Shown: positions 34,113-44,375, counted from the stretch's first letter. The stretch is DNA of 64,000 nucleotides from Lactiplantibacillus daowaiensis (GCF_005405085.1 NZ_BJDJ01000014.1:27241-91240); one strand, 5' to 3'. The notes: generated by a model not told the origin, from the sequence alone. A program made the numbers and translations.

Positions 34113-34988
34113 ATGAGAACAGCAATTGTGACCGATAGTGCGAGTTATTTGTCCGCCGAAGACATCCAAAAGTACGACATTCACGTCGTCCCGATTACCG
34201 TGATCTTTGGTCAACAAACTTATCTAGAAAACGTCGAGATAACGTCCAAAGAGTTCTACGAACGGATGCGGACAGCACCTGAATTACCGACGACTACTCA
34301 GATCACACTCGGTCAAATGCAACAAATGTATGACCAATTGGCCGCTGAAGGTTATGATGCCGTTATCAGTATCCATTTATCTTCAGGCATTACTAGCTTT
34401 ATTACGAATCTCGAAAGCTACTTGCCAAACGTCACTAATATTAAAGTTTATCCGTTTGATTCACTAATTACCGCCGCCGGGGAAGCTTACATGGCCCTGC
34501 TAGCCGCTAAATTAGTCGCTGCCGGTCAAACACCTGAACAAATCATTGAACAGCTCCAACATTTACGCGATACGACGCAAGTCTACTTTGTGGTCGACAA
34601 CTTAAGTCATTTGGTTCGTACCGGCCGTTTATCCAATGCCTCCGGTTTAGTCGGAAACTTGTTGCGGATCAAGCCGGTCTTGACCTTTGAAGATGGCAAG
34701 ATCGTTGCCATTGAAAAAGAACGCACGATGCGCCGGGCCTATCAAGCCATCAAGGCCAAACTAGCCGCCGCGATTGACGCTGCTGATTACCCACTGCGCG
34801 TCACAATTGAGAATGGCAACAATCCGAAACTCCAAGCCGAGTGGACGGCTGACTTGAAGGCCAGTTTTCCAGACTTGACCATCGATGAAGGCGAAATTGG
34901 CCCCGTCGTTGGGGTCCATGTTGGCGAAGGCGTCATGGGCTTAATTTGGGCTAAAGATTGGGAAAAATGGCCAACTGAAACCAACTAA
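34113..34988 (+). CDS. DegV-family fatty-acid-binding protein
   Basis: 291 residues of the DegV/FakB family, which present fatty acids to the FakA kinase for phospholipid synthesis. TDSASYLSAEDIQKY at the N-terminus, SIHLSSGITSFITN in the middle, VDNLSHLVRTGRLSNASGLVGNLLRIKPVL and a C-terminal GPVVGVHVGEGVMGLIW all fit. Ribosome site AGGGG. Monocistronic. Which fatty acid it binds cannot be told. Confidence 0.9.
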   Translation: MRTAIVTDSASYLSAEDIQKYDIHVVPITVIFGQQTYLENVEITSKEFYERMRTAPELPTTTQITLGQMQQMYDQLAAEGYDAVISIHLSSGITSFITNLESYLPNVTNIKVYPFDSLITAAGEAYMALLAAKLVAAGQTPEQIIEQLQHLRDTTQVYFVVDNLSHLVRTGRLSNASGLVGNLLRIKPVLTFEDGKIVAIEKERTMRRAYQAIKAKLAAAIDAADYPLRVTIENGNNPKLQAEWTADLKASFPDLTIDEGEIGPVVGVHVGEGVMGLIWAKDWEKWPTETN

Positions 34989-34989
34989 A

Positions 34990-35019
34990 TAAAAAAATAG
35001 CCACCATTAACGGTGACTA
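34990..35019 (-). terminator. Terminator of the HTH gene
   Basis: On the - strand TAGTCACC / GGTGGCTA with a 6-base loop followed by TTTTTTTATTT; it also lies right after the convergent degV stop codon. Confidence 0.82.
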
Positions 35020-35039
35020 CGGTGAAAAGTCGAGTGAGC

Positions 35040-35429
35040 TTACGCTTTCTTCGACTTTTTCTTTTTGTTCTTCTTCTTCTTCTTTTTAGGTGTCGCCGGG
35101 GCCTTTTCTAACAACTTATAGCCCTTTTTGATTAGCTTAGCTTGACCCGCCGCATCTAATTGGTCCCAAATCGACATCAATTCAGGGGCAACGGTCGGCT
35201 CAGCCGTGACTAAGTTAGCCGGTGTCACTTGTTCGGCACCTAGCAACCATTCCGGCGTGACATCTAATACTTGCGCTAAAATGGTGACTTTATCATGCTT
35301 GGCCACATATTTACTACTTAACCACTGGCTGATTGATGATCGACCAATCCCAGTCTGCTTCGATAATTGCGCCGAAGTCAATTGTGCTTGCTGCATCGCT
35401 GTTTTTAACCGATCTGCAAAAACGCTCAT
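35040..35429 (-). CDS. XRE-type HTH protein with a lysine-rich tail
   Basis: 129 residues. Residues 1-65 are a Cro/C1 helix-turn-helix domain (RLKTAMQQAQLTSAQLSKQT, GIGRSSISQWLSSKYVAK, then LDVTPEWLLG). A short middle region follows, and the last 18 residues are almost all lysine (KKKKKKNKKKKSKKA). The tail is strongly basic and could bind DNA or RNA non-specifically or the membrane. Single gene between degV and signal peptidase; no prophage genes nearby. Target unknown. Confidence 0.82.
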   Translation of the reverse strand: MSVFADRLKTAMQQAQLTSAQLSKQTGIGRSSISQWLSSKYVAKHDKVTILAQVLDVTPEWLLGAEQVTPANLVTAEPTVAPELMSIWDQLDAAGQAKLIKKGYKLLEKAPATPKKKKKKNKKKKSKKA

Positions 35430-35633
35430 GAAAGGGCCTCCTCTAATTCATTTTCATTCAGATCACGACCTGAATCCCGGATCTGTTGCACTGGTTGCCA
35501 TTAAGCTTTATTCGTTCAGTAACCATCCTGATGATTACCTTAAAGCCAAGATTTCGTTTAAGGTAGTTGTCCTCATTTTAGCCTTGTTACCGCTTAAATT
35601 CAACGGAATGTTTGGCTTTCCGAACATCTTGAT

Positions 35634-35674
35634 AAAAAAAGCGTCGCCAGCGTTAGCTAGCGACCCGCTTTAAG
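35634..35674 (-). terminator. Terminator of signal peptidase I gene
   Basis: On the - strand AAAGCGgGTCGCtAGC / GCTgGCGACgCTTT with loop TAAC, then a run of seven T. Confidence 0.82.
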
Positions 35675-35675
35675 T

Positions 35676-36263
35676 TTATTGGCCTAACGCATTCACATTA
35701 TGCCGTTTAGTGGCGCTAGTATCCCAAAATGGGACTTTCACAACCCCGATCACTTTGTTTTTCGGAACAAAACCCCAATATCGACTATCGTTCGAGACCG
35801 ACCGATGATCACCTAAAACAAAGTACTTATTCTTCGGCACTTTTGTTGTTTTAATCGTCCAACCGTTTTTGTTGGATAACGACCATAAGTTCCAATCACC
35901 AGTGCCTTGTGTGCGCTCAAAGGTACTAATGAAGTCCTGTTTGAGCTTTTTACCATTCACATAAAGCTGACCATTCCGCGAACTCACCGTATCACCAGGC
36001 ATCCCGATGACCCGTTTCACATATTTCACATTCTTAGCAGTCGCATCCGGATCAACATGATAGGCGTTAAACACAATCACACTCAATCGCTTGATTTTAG
36101 CCGTTTTAACGACGGCGACCCGTTCATTATTTTCTAAATTTGGTTCCATCGATGGTCCATCGACTCGCACCATCGAAAAAACAAAGTGGCGAATTAACAT
36201 GGCAATTAACAATCCAGCCACAATTGGTAGCACCCAGCTCATTATGTTCTTAAACGTTTTCAT
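35676..36263 (-). CDS. lepB: Signal peptidase I
   Basis: Type I signal peptidase (195 residues) that removes signal peptides from secreted proteins. One N-terminal membrane anchor (about residues 9-29), then the catalytic Ser38 in RVDGPSMEPNL and the general base Lys83 in YVKRVIGMPGD; NGKKL and LGDHRSVSNDSRYWGFVP are the other conserved boxes. Start 36263 follows GGGAG. Gram-positives often have several; this copy is the single-anchor type. Confidence 0.93.
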   Translation of the reverse strand: MKTFKNIMSWVLPIVAGLLIAMLIRHFVFSMVRVDGPSMEPNLENNERVAVVKTAKIKRLSVIVFNAYHVDPDATAKNVKYVKRVIGMPGDTVSSRNGQLYVNGKKLKQDFISTFERTQGTGDWNLWSLSNKNGWTIKTTKVPKNKYFVLGDHRSVSNDSRYWGFVPKNKVIGVVKVPFWDTSATKRHNVNALGQ

Positions 36264-36364
36264 CCCACGACTCCCTCTACCCAAACAATTCTCAATAATT
36301 ATAGTCCAATTAATCGCCGGTGTCCGTTAATCATTCATGGTTACCATAAATTTAAAATTTGGCC

Positions 36365-36400
36365 AAAAAAAAAGCGTGATCAGTCAATGACCAATCACGC
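36365..36400 (-). terminator. Terminator of mnmG
   Basis: GCGTGAT (36374-36380) and ATCACGC (36394-36400) with further inner pairing GTCA/TGAC, followed on the - strand by nine T. Confidence 0.88.
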
Positions 36401-36413
36401 AAAACCGAACGAG

Positions 36414-38327
36414 TTAAGCTTGGACTTTAGCAATCCGTCCTTGCTGAATATACACACTCAAGATGGCAATATCAGCTGGGTTGACCCCACTGATCCGCGA
36501 TGCTTGGGCAATCGTCGTTGGTTGAATTTTCTTCAATTTTTGATGGGCTTCCGTCGCTAAACCATCGATAGCATCGTAATCAATGCGGTCTGGAATCTTT
36601 TTAGCTTCCAGCTTCTTCAAATGATCGACACGTTCTTCAGCTTTCTTAATGTAGCCAGCATATTTGATTTGAATTTCAACTTGTTCAATAATATGCCGTT
36701 CAAGTGGTTCTGGCGCTGCGGGAATGAATTGCATCAAATCCGCATACCGCACTTCGGGCCGCTTTAAGAAGTCCGCTGCCAAGACGCCATCCTTAAGTTC
36801 ACCAGAATGATGGGCCCGTAAGAAGGCATTGACCGCGTCATTTGGCTTGATTCTGATTTTGTCCAATCGGTCAAGTTCATCTTTGATAGCTTGGCGCTTT
36901 GCTTCAAACGCCGCATACCGGTCGTCATCAATTAGCCCTAATTCCCGGCCTTTATCCGTCAAACGCAAATCGGCATTATCATGCCGCAAGATCAAGCGAT
37001 ATTCGGCGCGACTCGTTAACAATCGGTAAGGTTCTTTGGTCCCTTTAGTGACCAAGTCATCAATCATGACACCAATATAGGCATCGCTGCGCTTCAATGT
37101 CATTTGCTCGCGACCAAGTGCCCGTAAGCCCGCATTGATCCCCGCAATTAAGCCTTGACCAGCCGCTTCTTCATACCCAGAAGTCCCGTTGGTTTGACCG
37201 GCCGTATAAAGATTTTGGACCCGCTTCGTTTCAAGCGTGGCTTTTAATTGATATGGTGCAACAACATCATATTCAATTGCATAACCCGGCCGCATCATTT
37301 CAGCATCTTCTAATCCCTTGATGGAATGCAAGATTTCTTGTTGTACTTCTTCCGGCATCGACGTTGATAATCCTTGGACATACCATTCATCCGTGTTCCG
37401 ACCTTCAGGTTCCAAGAATAACTGGTGCCGCTTCTTATCGGCAAACCGAACGATCTTGTCTTCAATCGATGGGCAATACCGTGGCCCAACCCCTTCGATC
37501 ACCCCAGTAAACATGGGTGCCCGGTCGAGATTGTCGCGAATAATTTGATGGGTGGTCTCATTGGTGTAAGTTAACCAGCAAGATAATTGATGTTTGAGAT
37601 CAATATAGTCTTCATCTTTGGTTTCAAAACTAAAATGATGTGGTTCTGGATCGCCGGGTTGCTCTTCCGTCACACTATAGTCAATCGTCGTCCCATCGAC
37701 ACGTGGTGGGGTCCCAGTCTTGAAGCGTTCCAGATCAAAACCTAGCTTTTCCAAATCACCAGATAATTTCATGGCCGGTTGGGAGTTATTGGGACCAGAT
37801 GAATACATCAATTCACCAATAATGATCTTCCCACGCGCTGCGGTCCCAGTCGTGAGGACCACACTTTTGGCACTGTAACGTGCGCCAGTGTTGGTGATGA
37901 CCCCTTTACAGACGCCATCTTCAACGATCAAGCCATCTACGATGCCTTGACGCAACGTTAAATTAGGTTCACGTTCAATCGTATGCTTCATTTCAGCATG
38001 GTACGCATGCTTATCTGCTTGGGCCCGTAATGCCCGTACGGCCGGGCCTTTACCGGTATTTAACATCCGCATTTGCACATAAGTCTTATCGATATTACGA
38101 CCCATTTCGCCACCTAAGGCATCGATTTCACGAACCACAATCCCCTTAGCCGGACCACCGACTGACGGGTTGCAAGGCATAAAGGCCACCATATCAAGGT
38201 TGATGGTCATTAGTAACGTGCGGTTACCCATTCGAGCGGCAGCTAGTGCCGCTTCCGAACCGGCATGGCCAGCACCCACGACGATCACGTCGTAGTCGCG
38301 GCCAGCGTATTGCTTTACTTCTGTCAT
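36414..38327 (-). CDS. mnmG: tRNA uridine 5-carboxymethylaminomethyl modification enzyme MnmG
   Basis: FAD-dependent partner of MnmE in forming cmnm5U34 at the wobble position of several tRNAs. 637 residues: FAD-binding [17 protein letters not shown] at the start, [13 protein letters not shown] (catalytic cysteine), [21 protein letters not shown], and a C-terminal helical domain that binds MnmE. 26 bases downstream of mnmE on the same strand; a terminator follows. Typical left-of-origin gene in Firmicutes. Confidence 0.97.
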   Translation of the reverse strand: MTEVKQYAGRDYDVIVVGAGHAGSEAALAAARMGNRTLLMTINLDMVAFMPCNPSVGGPAKGIVVREIDALGGEMGRNIDKTYVQMRMLNTGKGPAVRALRAQADKHAYHAEMKHTIEREPNLTLRQGIVDGLIVEDGVCKGVITNTGARYSAKSVVLTTGTAARGKIIIGELMYSSGPNNSQPAMKLSGDLEKLGFDLERFKTGTPPRVDGTTIDYSVTEEQPGDPEPHHFSFETKDEDYIDLKHQLSCWLTYTNETTHQIIRDNLDRAPMFTGVIEGVGPRYCPSIEDKIVRFADKKRHQLFLEPEGRNTDEWYVQGLSTSMPEEVQQEILHSIKGLEDAEMMRPGYAIEYDVVAPYQLKATLETKRVQNLYTAGQTNGTSGYEEAAGQGLIAGINAGLRALGREQMTLKRSDAYIGVMIDDLVTKGTKEPYRLLTSRAEYRLILRHDNADLRLTDKGRELGLIDDDRYAAFEAKRQAIKDELDRLDKIRIKPNDAVNAFLRAHHSGELKDGVLAADFLKRPEVRYADLMQFIPAAPEPLERHIIEQVEIQIKYAGYIKKAEERVDHLKKLEAKKIPDRIDYDAIDGLATEAHQKLKKIQPTTIAQASRISGVNPADIAILSVYIQQGRIAKVQA

Positions 38328-38353
38328 GATTAACTGTTTTCCTCCGTCTACCG

Positions 38354-39745
38354 CTATTTACCCAAACAGAATTGACTAAATAGTTGATCTAATAATTCAT
38401 TTTCATAGCTATCCCCGGTAATTTGACCGAGAAATTCCCAACACCGCGTCATATCGATTTGGACCAAGTCAACAGGCATCCCAGCGGCTAAACCAGTCTG
38501 CACATCTTGTAAGGCTTGTTTAGCTTGATTCAATAACCCAATATGCCGGGCATTCGTTACCATCACACTATTTTGACTGCTTTCGATGCCTTCATTAAAG
38601 AACATCTTCGCGATTCGGTGTTCTAATTGGTCAACACCAGCTTGTTGCAAGACCGACATGCTCAAGACATCCGCCATATCCACATGGTCAGCCAAAGCTG
38701 CTGGATCTAATTTCGCTGGTAGATCGGTCTTATTTAAAATCACGATACGTTTAGATGATTTGGTCTCATCTAACAGCTCGATATCTTCAGGCGTCAGTGG
38801 TTGGCTATTATCCAGCACTAACAAGACCAAATCTGCGGCACCAATGGCTTTGCGACTACGTTCGACCCCGATTTTTTCGACCTTATCATCGGTATCGCGA
38901 ATCCCAGCCGTATCGACTAATTTCAACGGTACGCCACGGACATTCACGTATTCTTCGATCACATCCCGCGTCGTCCCCGCAACATCAGTTACGATTGCTT
39001 TATCTTCATGTAATAAGTGATTAAGTAAGCTCGACTTACCAACGTTTGGCCGGCCAATAATAGCGGTTGCCAAGCCTTCACGTAAGACCTTACCTTGTTT
39101 GGCCGTCGCCAACAATTGATCGATACTTTGACCCACTTCGGTCGCTTTTTCTTTCAGTATCTTGGTCGTCATTGCTTCAACCGCATCGTATTCAGGATAA
39201 TCAATATTAACTTCGACTTGGGCTAACACATCTAAGATATCTTGCCGCAAATGCCGAATTAACGTCGATAAGTTCCCATCTAATTGGTTTAAAGCCACCT
39301 TCATTGACTTATCTGTTTTAGCCCGAATTAAATCCATCACGGCTTCAGCTTGTGATAAATCTAACCGGCCATTTAAGAAAGCCCGTTTGGTAAATTCTCC
39401 TGGTTCAGCCATTCGTGCACCGTGGATTAAAATCAATTGTAAAATCTCATTTGTGGCAACTAAGCCCCCATGACAATTGATTTCAATCACATCTTCGCGC
39501 GTATAGGTCTTTGGCGCCCGCATCACGGAAGCCATTACTTCATCGATCTCCTGGTGGGTATCGGGGTCTACAATATGGCCATAATTGATCGTATGGCTCT
39601 TAACTTGACGCAAATCTTTACCTTTAAAGATTTGGTCGACGACGTGAAACGTTTGCTCCCCGCTAATCCGAATAATCGAAATCCCACCTTCACCAGGTGG
39701 CGTTGAAATGGCCGCAATCGTATCAAATTCCGTGGTCGTTGGCAT
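38354..39745 (-). CDS. mnmE: tRNA modification GTPase MnmE
   Basis: 463 residues: an N-terminal tetrahydrofolate-binding domain ([22 protein letters not shown]), a helical domain, an inserted Ras-like G domain (about 220-380; P-loop [32 protein letters not shown]) and the C-terminal CLGK, the catalytic CxGK motif with Cys460. Works as a heterotetramer with MnmG encoded next. Ribosome site AAGGAACT upstream. Confidence 0.97.
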   Translation of the reverse strand: MPTTTEFDTIAAISTPPGEGGISIIRISGEQTFHVVDQIFKGKDLRQVKSHTINYGHIVDPDTHQEIDEVMASVMRAPKTYTREDVIEINCHGGLVATNEILQLILIHGARMAEPGEFTKRAFLNGRLDLSQAEAVMDLIRAKTDKSMKVALNQLDGNLSTLIRHLRQDILDVLAQVEVNIDYPEYDAVEAMTTKILKEKATEVGQSIDQLLATAKQGKVLREGLATAIIGRPNVGKSSLLNHLLHEDKAIVTDVAGTTRDVIEEYVNVRGVPLKLVDTAGIRDTDDKVEKIGVERSRKAIGAADLVLLVLDNSQPLTPEDIELLDETKSSKRIVILNKTDLPAKLDPAALADHVDMADVLSMSVLQQAGVDQLEHRIAKMFFNEGIESSQNSVMVTNARHIGLLNQAKQALQDVQTGLAAGMPVDLVQIDMTRCWEFLGQITGDSYENELLDQLFSQFCLGK

Positions 39746-39842
39746 GTCATCAGTTCCTTTCTAACCGTGTAACAGCGTTTTAACGCCTAATACTATACCA
39801 AGCTTCAGTGCTAAATCGTTAACAATATGTTCTAAACTGCAG

Positions 39843-39888
39843 AAAAAAAGCGCCCAGTCCACGCCACCTTAAAGCGTGGATAAAGCAC
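39843..39888 (-). terminator. Terminator of jag
   Basis: On the - strand GTGC...TCCACGC / GCGTGGA...GCGC stem with an internal loop and a TTTTTTT tail, about 100 bases after the jag stop codon and upstream of mnmE. Confidence 0.7.
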
Positions 39889-39984
39889 TTTGACTACTTT
39901 ATCTAAAAGATAAGAATGATTAATACTTACTATAATAGCTCATCTAAAGTTTGTCAAACGCCTGTTTGCGTTTGCTTAAATGAA

Positions 39985-40830
39985 CTATTTACGAATCGCC
40001 ACCACCACGGCTCGATGCGGATCACGACCTTCTGAAAAAGTCGTCACATGGTGATTATCAGCGAGCTCCGCGTGAATCAACTTACGTTCAAACGACGGCA
40101 TCGGATCTAAAAAGACTTGCTTCCCGGTCGCAATAGCTTCGCGTGCCGTGCTTTCAGCCAATCGTTTTAAAGTGGCTTCGCGCCGTGCCCGATAGTCATC
40201 AACATCTAACACCACATTAACATGTGAGGCCCCATGATGGTTCATGTAGACTTGCGCTAAATCTTGGAGCGCATTGATCGTTCGACCATGCTTCCCAATT
40301 AATAGCCCTTGCTTAGCGGTATCAAAATTTAGGGTTGCATACCGATTGCCAAAATCGACATCTAAATCCGACGTAATGCCAAGCTGTTTCACGATTTCTA
40401 ACAAATATGCACTCAAATCCCGCACGGCTTGTTCATTTGCAGCCTGCCGCGCCGCAATTTCAGCCGGCGTCTTTTTCGGGGTATCGTCAGCCGAAACGGC
40501 TTTAGTTGAGACCGCGGCCTTCACTGCTGGTTTAGAGGCAGCATCTGACTTAGGTGCCACCTTGGTTGGTGTGACCGGTTTAACTGCCGCTGCCACGGGA
40601 GCGGCTTGCGCTGAGACAGCTGTTGCTGCCGATTGGGTATGACATGGGGCCGCCGATGCTGGCATGACTTTTTGACTAACTTTAACTTGTGCTGGTCGCT
40701 TGCCAAGCCCTAAAAAACCTTTTTTCGGCGCTTCAACCACTTCGATTTCAACTTGATCGCGGGTCGTATGTAATTGTTTCAGACCAGCCGCAATCGCTGC
40801 TTCGACGGTATTACCTTCAAATACTGCCAT
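39985..40830 (-). CDS. jag: Jag/KhpB RNA-binding protein
   Basis: 281 residues with three parts: Jag-N domain (MAVFEGNTVEAAIAAGL ... EVVEAPKKGFLGLGKRPAQV, about 1-60), a long alanine/lysine/proline-rich linker (about 60-135), then a KH domain (LLIGKHGRTINALQDL) and R3H domain (ELADNHHVTTFSEGRDPHRAVVVAIRK). KhpB proteins act with KhpA as global RNA chaperones and influence cell division. Start 40830 follows GAGGATT; the longer frame has an unlikely N-terminus. The linker length is variable in the family. Confidence 0.92.
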   Translation of the reverse strand: MAVFEGNTVEAAIAAGLKQLHTTRDQVEIEVVEAPKKGFLGLGKRPAQVKVSQKVMPASAAPCHTQSAATAVSAQAAPVAAAVKPVTPTKVAPKSDAASKPAVKAAVSTKAVSADDTPKKTPAEIAARQAANEQAVRDLSAYLLEIVKQLGITSDLDVDFGNRYATLNFDTAKQGLLIGKHGRTINALQDLAQVYMNHHGASHVNVVLDVDDYRARREATLKRLAESTAREAIATGKQVFLDPMPSFERKLIHAELADNHHVTTFSEGRDPHRAVVVAIRK

Positions 40831-41024
40831 AATAATCCTCCTCGTAAAATACCTGTGCTTATTATAGCATTTCACACTAGCATTTGGGGTACGAACTGGT
40901 CACGAGCAGCTAATGTCTATTTTTGACTAACCAGTAAATATCAGCGCAACTAATTGCGATCTTCATTGGCCTTCTGTTGACCCAACTTGAGACTTGCTGC
41001 TCACTAGCAGCCATCAAACGCCAC

Positions 41025-41053
41025 AAAAAAAGACCCACCACACATGGCAGGTC
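41025..41053 (-). terminator. Terminator of yidC
   Basis: On the - strand GACCTGCCA / TGGTGGGTC with two wobble pairs and loop TGTG, then TTTTTTTG. It separates rnpA-yidC from jag. Confidence 0.8.
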
Positions 41054-41060
41054 CATCGTA

Positions 41061-41894
41061 TTAACGTTTATGATTTCTAATCGCACGCTTCTTGGCTCGT
41101 TCAATGTTCCGTTTGCGATCTTTTTCCTTTTGCTGCTTTTCTGCACGTTCACGGTTAATCTTAAATGGGTTTTGCAACAACATTGTTTGACCAACTTGGA
41201 ACGCGTTAGAAATAACCCAGTAAAGTGATAAAGCGGATGGGACGTTAATGGCCGTAATCAAAATGACTAGTGGCATCAAATACGTCATCCATTGCGTCAT
41301 CCCGTTTTGTTCTGGTTGCGACTTCATCGCTAACCAAGAACTAGCAAACGTGAACAGCGCCGCTAAAATCGGCAAAATATAGTACGGATCTTTGTCACCA
41401 AGGCGTAACCATAAGAAAGTCCCCGTCTTCAAGACATTAGTACGCCAAATTGCTTGATATAAGGCAATCAAGATTGGCATTTGAACTAACAATGGCAACA
41501 TGCTGGCCATTGGATGTACGCCATACTTACTGTAAAGTTTCTTCATCTCGGCTTGTAGCTTTTGTTGCGTTTCCATATCGCGTGATGAATATTGCTTTTG
41601 TAAAGCTTTCATCTGCGGTTGGATTTCTTGCATCGCAAGCATATTCCGAGTTTGGAAAATCATTAACGGTAAGATGATGATCCGAATGATCAACGTAAAG
41701 GCGATAATCCCTAAGCCGTAGCTATGACCGAACAAGTGCGATAACCAAATGATCGCCCGTGAGAAGTTCAGGATGATCCCGCCATCCCAGAACCCGGTAC
41801 TTTGCTCCGTAATCGGGGTATTACTACACCCAGTTAGCACTAGCGCAATGGCTAGCACGGATAGCATTGCCAGTATTTTTCTATACTTTTTCAA
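41061..41894 (-). CDS. yidC: Membrane protein insertase YidC/OxaA
   Basis: 277 residues. Lipoprotein signal peptide with lipobox LTGCSN (cysteine near residue 23), then five membrane segments typical of Gram-positive YidC (LSHLFGHSYGLGIIAFTLIIRIIILPLM ... MPILIALYQAIW ... WMTYLMPLVI) and a highly basic C-terminal tail that contacts the ribosome. The conserved arginine in the groove (LIIRII) is present. 14 bases after rnpA. Lactobacilli commonly have a second copy elsewhere. Confidence 0.95.
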   Translation of the reverse strand: MKKYRKILAMLSVLAIALVLTGCSNTPITEQSTGFWDGGIILNFSRAIIWLSHLFGHSYGLGIIAFTLIIRIIILPLMIFQTRNMLAMQEIQPQMKALQKQYSSRDMETQQKLQAEMKKLYSKYGVHPMASMLPLLVQMPILIALYQAIWRTNVLKTGTFLWLRLGDKDPYYILPILAALFTFASSWLAMKSQPEQNGMTQWMTYLMPLVILITAINVPSALSLYWVISNAFQVGQTMLLQNPFKINRERAEKQQKEKDRKRNIERAKKRAIRNHKR

Positions 41895-41908
41895 ACGAAT
41901 ATCCTCAC

Positions 41909-42253
41909 TTAATCATTGTCCAGCAGGTGCGCTAGCTTTAGCGCATGGCTTAGATAAGCTTTGGTTTCGGCTTGCGACTTACCAGCAATGGTTGGTCGCG
42001 CAATAACGAGAAAGTCGACATCTTGTTTAAGTTGCGGCTTTAATTCCGTGATTGATTGCCGAATCCGGCGCTTGACCCAATTACGAGCGACGGCATTCCC
42101 AATTTTTTTACCAACTGAGATACCGACACGAAAATGGGGTTGCGCCGGTTTATCCAAAACATAAATGACAAATTGACGATTGGCATACGAGTTGCGGGTC
42201 TCAAAAACCTGCTGAAAATCAGCTTCTTTTTTTACCCGATATGATTTTCGCAT
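41909..42253 (-). CDS. rnpA: Ribonuclease P protein component
   Basis: Basic 114-residue protein that binds the RNase P RNA for 5' maturation of tRNAs. N-terminal MRKSYRVKKEADFQQVF and the signature RNWVKRRIRQSI (RNR motif) are present, along with VGISVGKKIGNAVARN. It lies between rpmH and yidC, separated from rpmH by a terminator and a second hairpin (42305-42370). Confidence 0.95.
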   Translation of the reverse strand: MRKSYRVKKEADFQQVFETRNSYANRQFVIYVLDKPAQPHFRVGISVGKKIGNAVARNWVKRRIRQSITELKPQLKQDVDFLVIARPTIAGKSQAETKAYLSHALKLAHLLDND

Positions 42254-42304
42254 AATCCATCTCCATGTGTGCGCCCAAGCTCACCTGAGCGAATTGCTAC
42301 ACAA

Positions 42305-42370
42305 CTTTACAGCCCTCAGCAACCGAAGTCACTCAGGACTGTAAAGAAAAAGCCACTGATTATCAGTGGC
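42305..42370 (-). terminator. Terminator plus second hairpin between rpmH and rnpA
   Basis: GCCACTGAT (42352-42360) and ATCAGTGGC (42362-42370) with a TTTTTC tail start at the base next to the rpmH stop codon. Immediately after comes a larger imperfect hairpin with arms 42305-42319 and 42332-42346 (CTTTACAG ends). Together they probably reduce read-through so that L34 is made in large excess over RnpA. Confidence 0.8.
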
Positions 42371-42505
42371 CTATGCAGACAATACTTTTCTGCCTTTTTG
42401 GCGTCGACGAGCTAACACTTTACGGCCATTGCTGGTGCTCATCCGTTTGCGGAAGCCATGGACACGTTGACGATGCCGCTTCTTTGGTTGGTAAGTTCTC
42501 TTCAT
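42371..42505 (-). CDS. rpmH: 50S ribosomal protein L34
   Basis: 44-residue ribosomal protein too short for most gene finders' cut-offs: [20 protein letters not shown], then a [21 protein letters not shown] end. All conserved positions of L34 are present. Two tandem ATG codons (42508 and 42505) follow GGAGGTG; the second gives the usual protein. First gene of the leftward rpmH-rnpA-yidC cluster. Confidence 0.97.
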
Positions 42506-42597
42506 CATGACACCTCCTTCTCCATAATGACATGAATCAATTCGATTAAGTCGTTATTTTCAAAACGCAGTCTACATCTTAAACGCATTTCCTAGAT

Positions 42598-42626
42598 ACT
42601 ATAGCATATATTTTCTAATTTGAAAA
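42598..42626 (-). promoter_or_regulatory. Promoter of rpmH
   Basis: Extended -10 TGC-TATAGT (TATAGT is the complement of 42598-42603) with a weak -35 TTTTCA 17 bases upstream. It is about 93 bases before the L34 start and borders oriC. Confidence 0.5.
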
Positions 42627-42649
42627 CCATCAAATTAATAATCTGTCGC

Positions 42650-42960
42650 GGTTTTTGTCCACATTTAACCCGCTTACCATCAATTTTTCTTGTGGATTAT
42701 TCGGACACTATCAAAAACAATCCCCAACTTGCGCACAAGCTTATCGACAAACTGACACCCTGTGATTTAGTTATCCACAAGCCACATTTTTGATGTGCAT
42801 AACTCAAACAGTCCTTGTCCTATCAAGGTCATTTTTGAACTGGCTTTTGTGGACAACTTACATTTTGGAGAATTTCTCCCATTTTTAAACAGCCTGTGCA
42901 TAACTCAAATGACACCTTGTGATTAATTTTAACACCTGTCTATACTGCCTGTGGAAAACT
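42650..42960. other. oriC, upstream DnaA-box cluster
   Basis: Non-coding region between rpmH and dnaA with many 9-mers like TTATCCACA: 42655-42663 (TTGTCCACA), 42691-42699 (TGTGGATTA), 42771-42779 (TTATCCACA, perfect), 42794-42802 and 42895-42903 (TGTGCATAA), 42848-42856 (TGTGGACAA), 42918-42926 (TGTGATTAA), 42950-42958 (TGTGGAAAA). Equivalent to the incA/incB part of a bipartite Firmicute origin. Confidence 0.88.
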
Positions 42961-42980
42961 TTTATTGTTCATGCTAAAAT
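42952..42980 (+). promoter_or_regulatory. Promoter of dnaA
   Basis: -10 TAAAAT (42975-42980) extended by TGC, with a weak -35 TGGAAA (42952-42957) at 17-base spacing. The -35 lies within a DnaA-box-like 9-mer (42950-42958), which suggests autorepression by DnaA. Confidence 0.6.
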
Positions 42981-43013
42981 AGACTTACGTTTTTTAAGAA
43001 AAGGGGTATCCAT

Positions 43014-44375
43014 GTGCTGGAACGTAATGACTTATGGAACATCATTAAGTTCTCTTTGAAGAATGATCTTTCAGCGATGACTTTTCAAACGTTTGTTGAA
43101 CCTGCGAATCCGTTGCAACTCAATCAGTCACAAATGACGATTGAAGTCCCAACCAAACTTCATCGCGATTATTGGGAAAATAATCTCGCCGATAAGTTTC
43201 GCGATTACGCCTTTCAAGCAACTAACGAAGAGATCAGTCCCGTGATGATCACCGAAGAAGAACGTCAGCAGCTCGCGAAAAAATCGCAAGCATCTACCGG
43301 TAACGTTGCAGGTGACAATACCGCCACGGCAACTACCCCCACATTTATGCGGGAAACGAAACTCAACCCGAAATATACATTTGAAAGCTTCGTCATCGGC
43401 AAGGGGAACCAAATGGCCCATGCCGCAGCGTTAGTTGTCTCAGAAGAACCTGGGACAATGTATAATCCGTTGTTTTTCTATGGGGGCGTCGGGCTAGGTA
43501 AGACCCACTTGATGCACGCCATCGGTAACAAATTATTCGAAACGAATCCAAATTACAAAGTCAAATATGTCACGAGTGAAGCTTTCACCAACGATTTGAT
43601 CAATGCAATTCAAACTGGGACGCAAGAAGCTTTTCGAGAAGAATACCGTAACGTTGACTTGTTACTTGTCGACGATATTCAATTTTTTGCTAGTAAAGAA
43701 GCCACGCAAGAAGAATTCTTCCATACATTTAATGCGCTCTATGAAGATGACAAACAAATCGTGTTAACTTCAGATCGCTTACCAAATGAAATTCCCAAAT
43801 TACAAGATCGGCTAGTTTCACGGTTCAAATGGGGCTTATCAGTTGATATCACGCCACCAGACCTTGAAACGCGGATCGCTATTTTGCGTAATAAAGCTGA
43901 CCTAGAAAATATCGATATTCCTGACGACACTTTAAGTTACATCGCCGGTCAAATCGACTCTAACGTCCGTGAATTAGAAGGGGCTTTAGCCCGTGTTCAG
44001 GCTTATTCACGACTAAATAATTCACCAATTACGACCAGTTTAGTGGCTGATGCACTCAAGAGTTTGAATCTTAATAGTAAGCTTTCTGAAGTGTCGATTC
44101 CGATTATTCAAGAAAAAGTGGCCAAGTACTACCATATAACTATGGCTGACTTGAAGGGGAAGAAACGTAACAAGCAAATCGTGACCCCACGGCAAATCGC
44201 GATGTATTTATCACGTGAATTGACCGACAGTTCCTTGCCACGAATTGGGAATGAATTCGGCGGTAAAGATCACACGACGGTGATCCATGCATATGATAAA
44301 ATATCAGCGGCGCTAAAAACCGATACGGAACTCCAACAAGCCATCGGTGATTTAAAGAGTCAGCTCAAAGCGTAA
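43014..44375 (+). CDS. dnaA: Chromosomal replication initiator DnaA
   Basis: 453 residues in the four usual domains: domain I (about 1-85), a short linker, AAA+ domain III (about 115-330; Walker [16 protein letters not shown], Walker [10 protein letters not shown], sensor and arginine-finger regions) and domain IV DNA-binding helix-turn-helix with the signature [15 protein letters not shown]. Start is GTG at 43014, after AAAGGGG; an ATG two bases earlier is out of frame. It binds the clusters on both sides of the gene. Confidence 0.98.
   Translation: MLERNDLWNIIKFSLKNDLSAMTFQTFVEPANPLQLNQSQMTIEVPTKLHRDYWENNLADKFRDYAFQATNEEISPVMITEEERQQLAKKSQASTGNVAGDNTATATTPTFMRETKLNPKYTFESFVIGKGNQMAHAAALVVSEEPGTMYNPLFFYGGVGLGKTHLMHAIGNKLFETNPNYKVKYVTSEAFTNDLINAIQTGTQEAFREEYRNVDLLLVDDIQFFASKEATQEEFFHTFNALYEDDKQIVLTSDRLPNEIPKLQDRLVSRFKWGLSVDITPPDLETRIAILRNKADLENIDIPDDTLSYIAGQIDSNVRELEGALARVQAYSRLNNSPITTSLVADALKSLNLNSKLSEVSIPIIQEKVAKYYHITMADLKGKKRNKQIVTPRQIAMYLSRELTDSSLPRIGNEFGGKDHTTVIHAYDKISAALKTDTELQQAIGDLKSQLKA

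Noticed and set aside
35206..35673. 155-codon + strand frame over the HTH gene and the space before lepB
   Set aside because: Its first half is antisense to the HTH gene and its end lies in the lepB terminator; no ribosome site. The 200 bases from 35430 to 35633 show nothing else I can support.
40910..41194. 94-codon - strand frame overlapping the yidC 3' end
   Set aside because: Different frame of yidC, crosses the yidC terminator, no ribosome site and no family resemblance.
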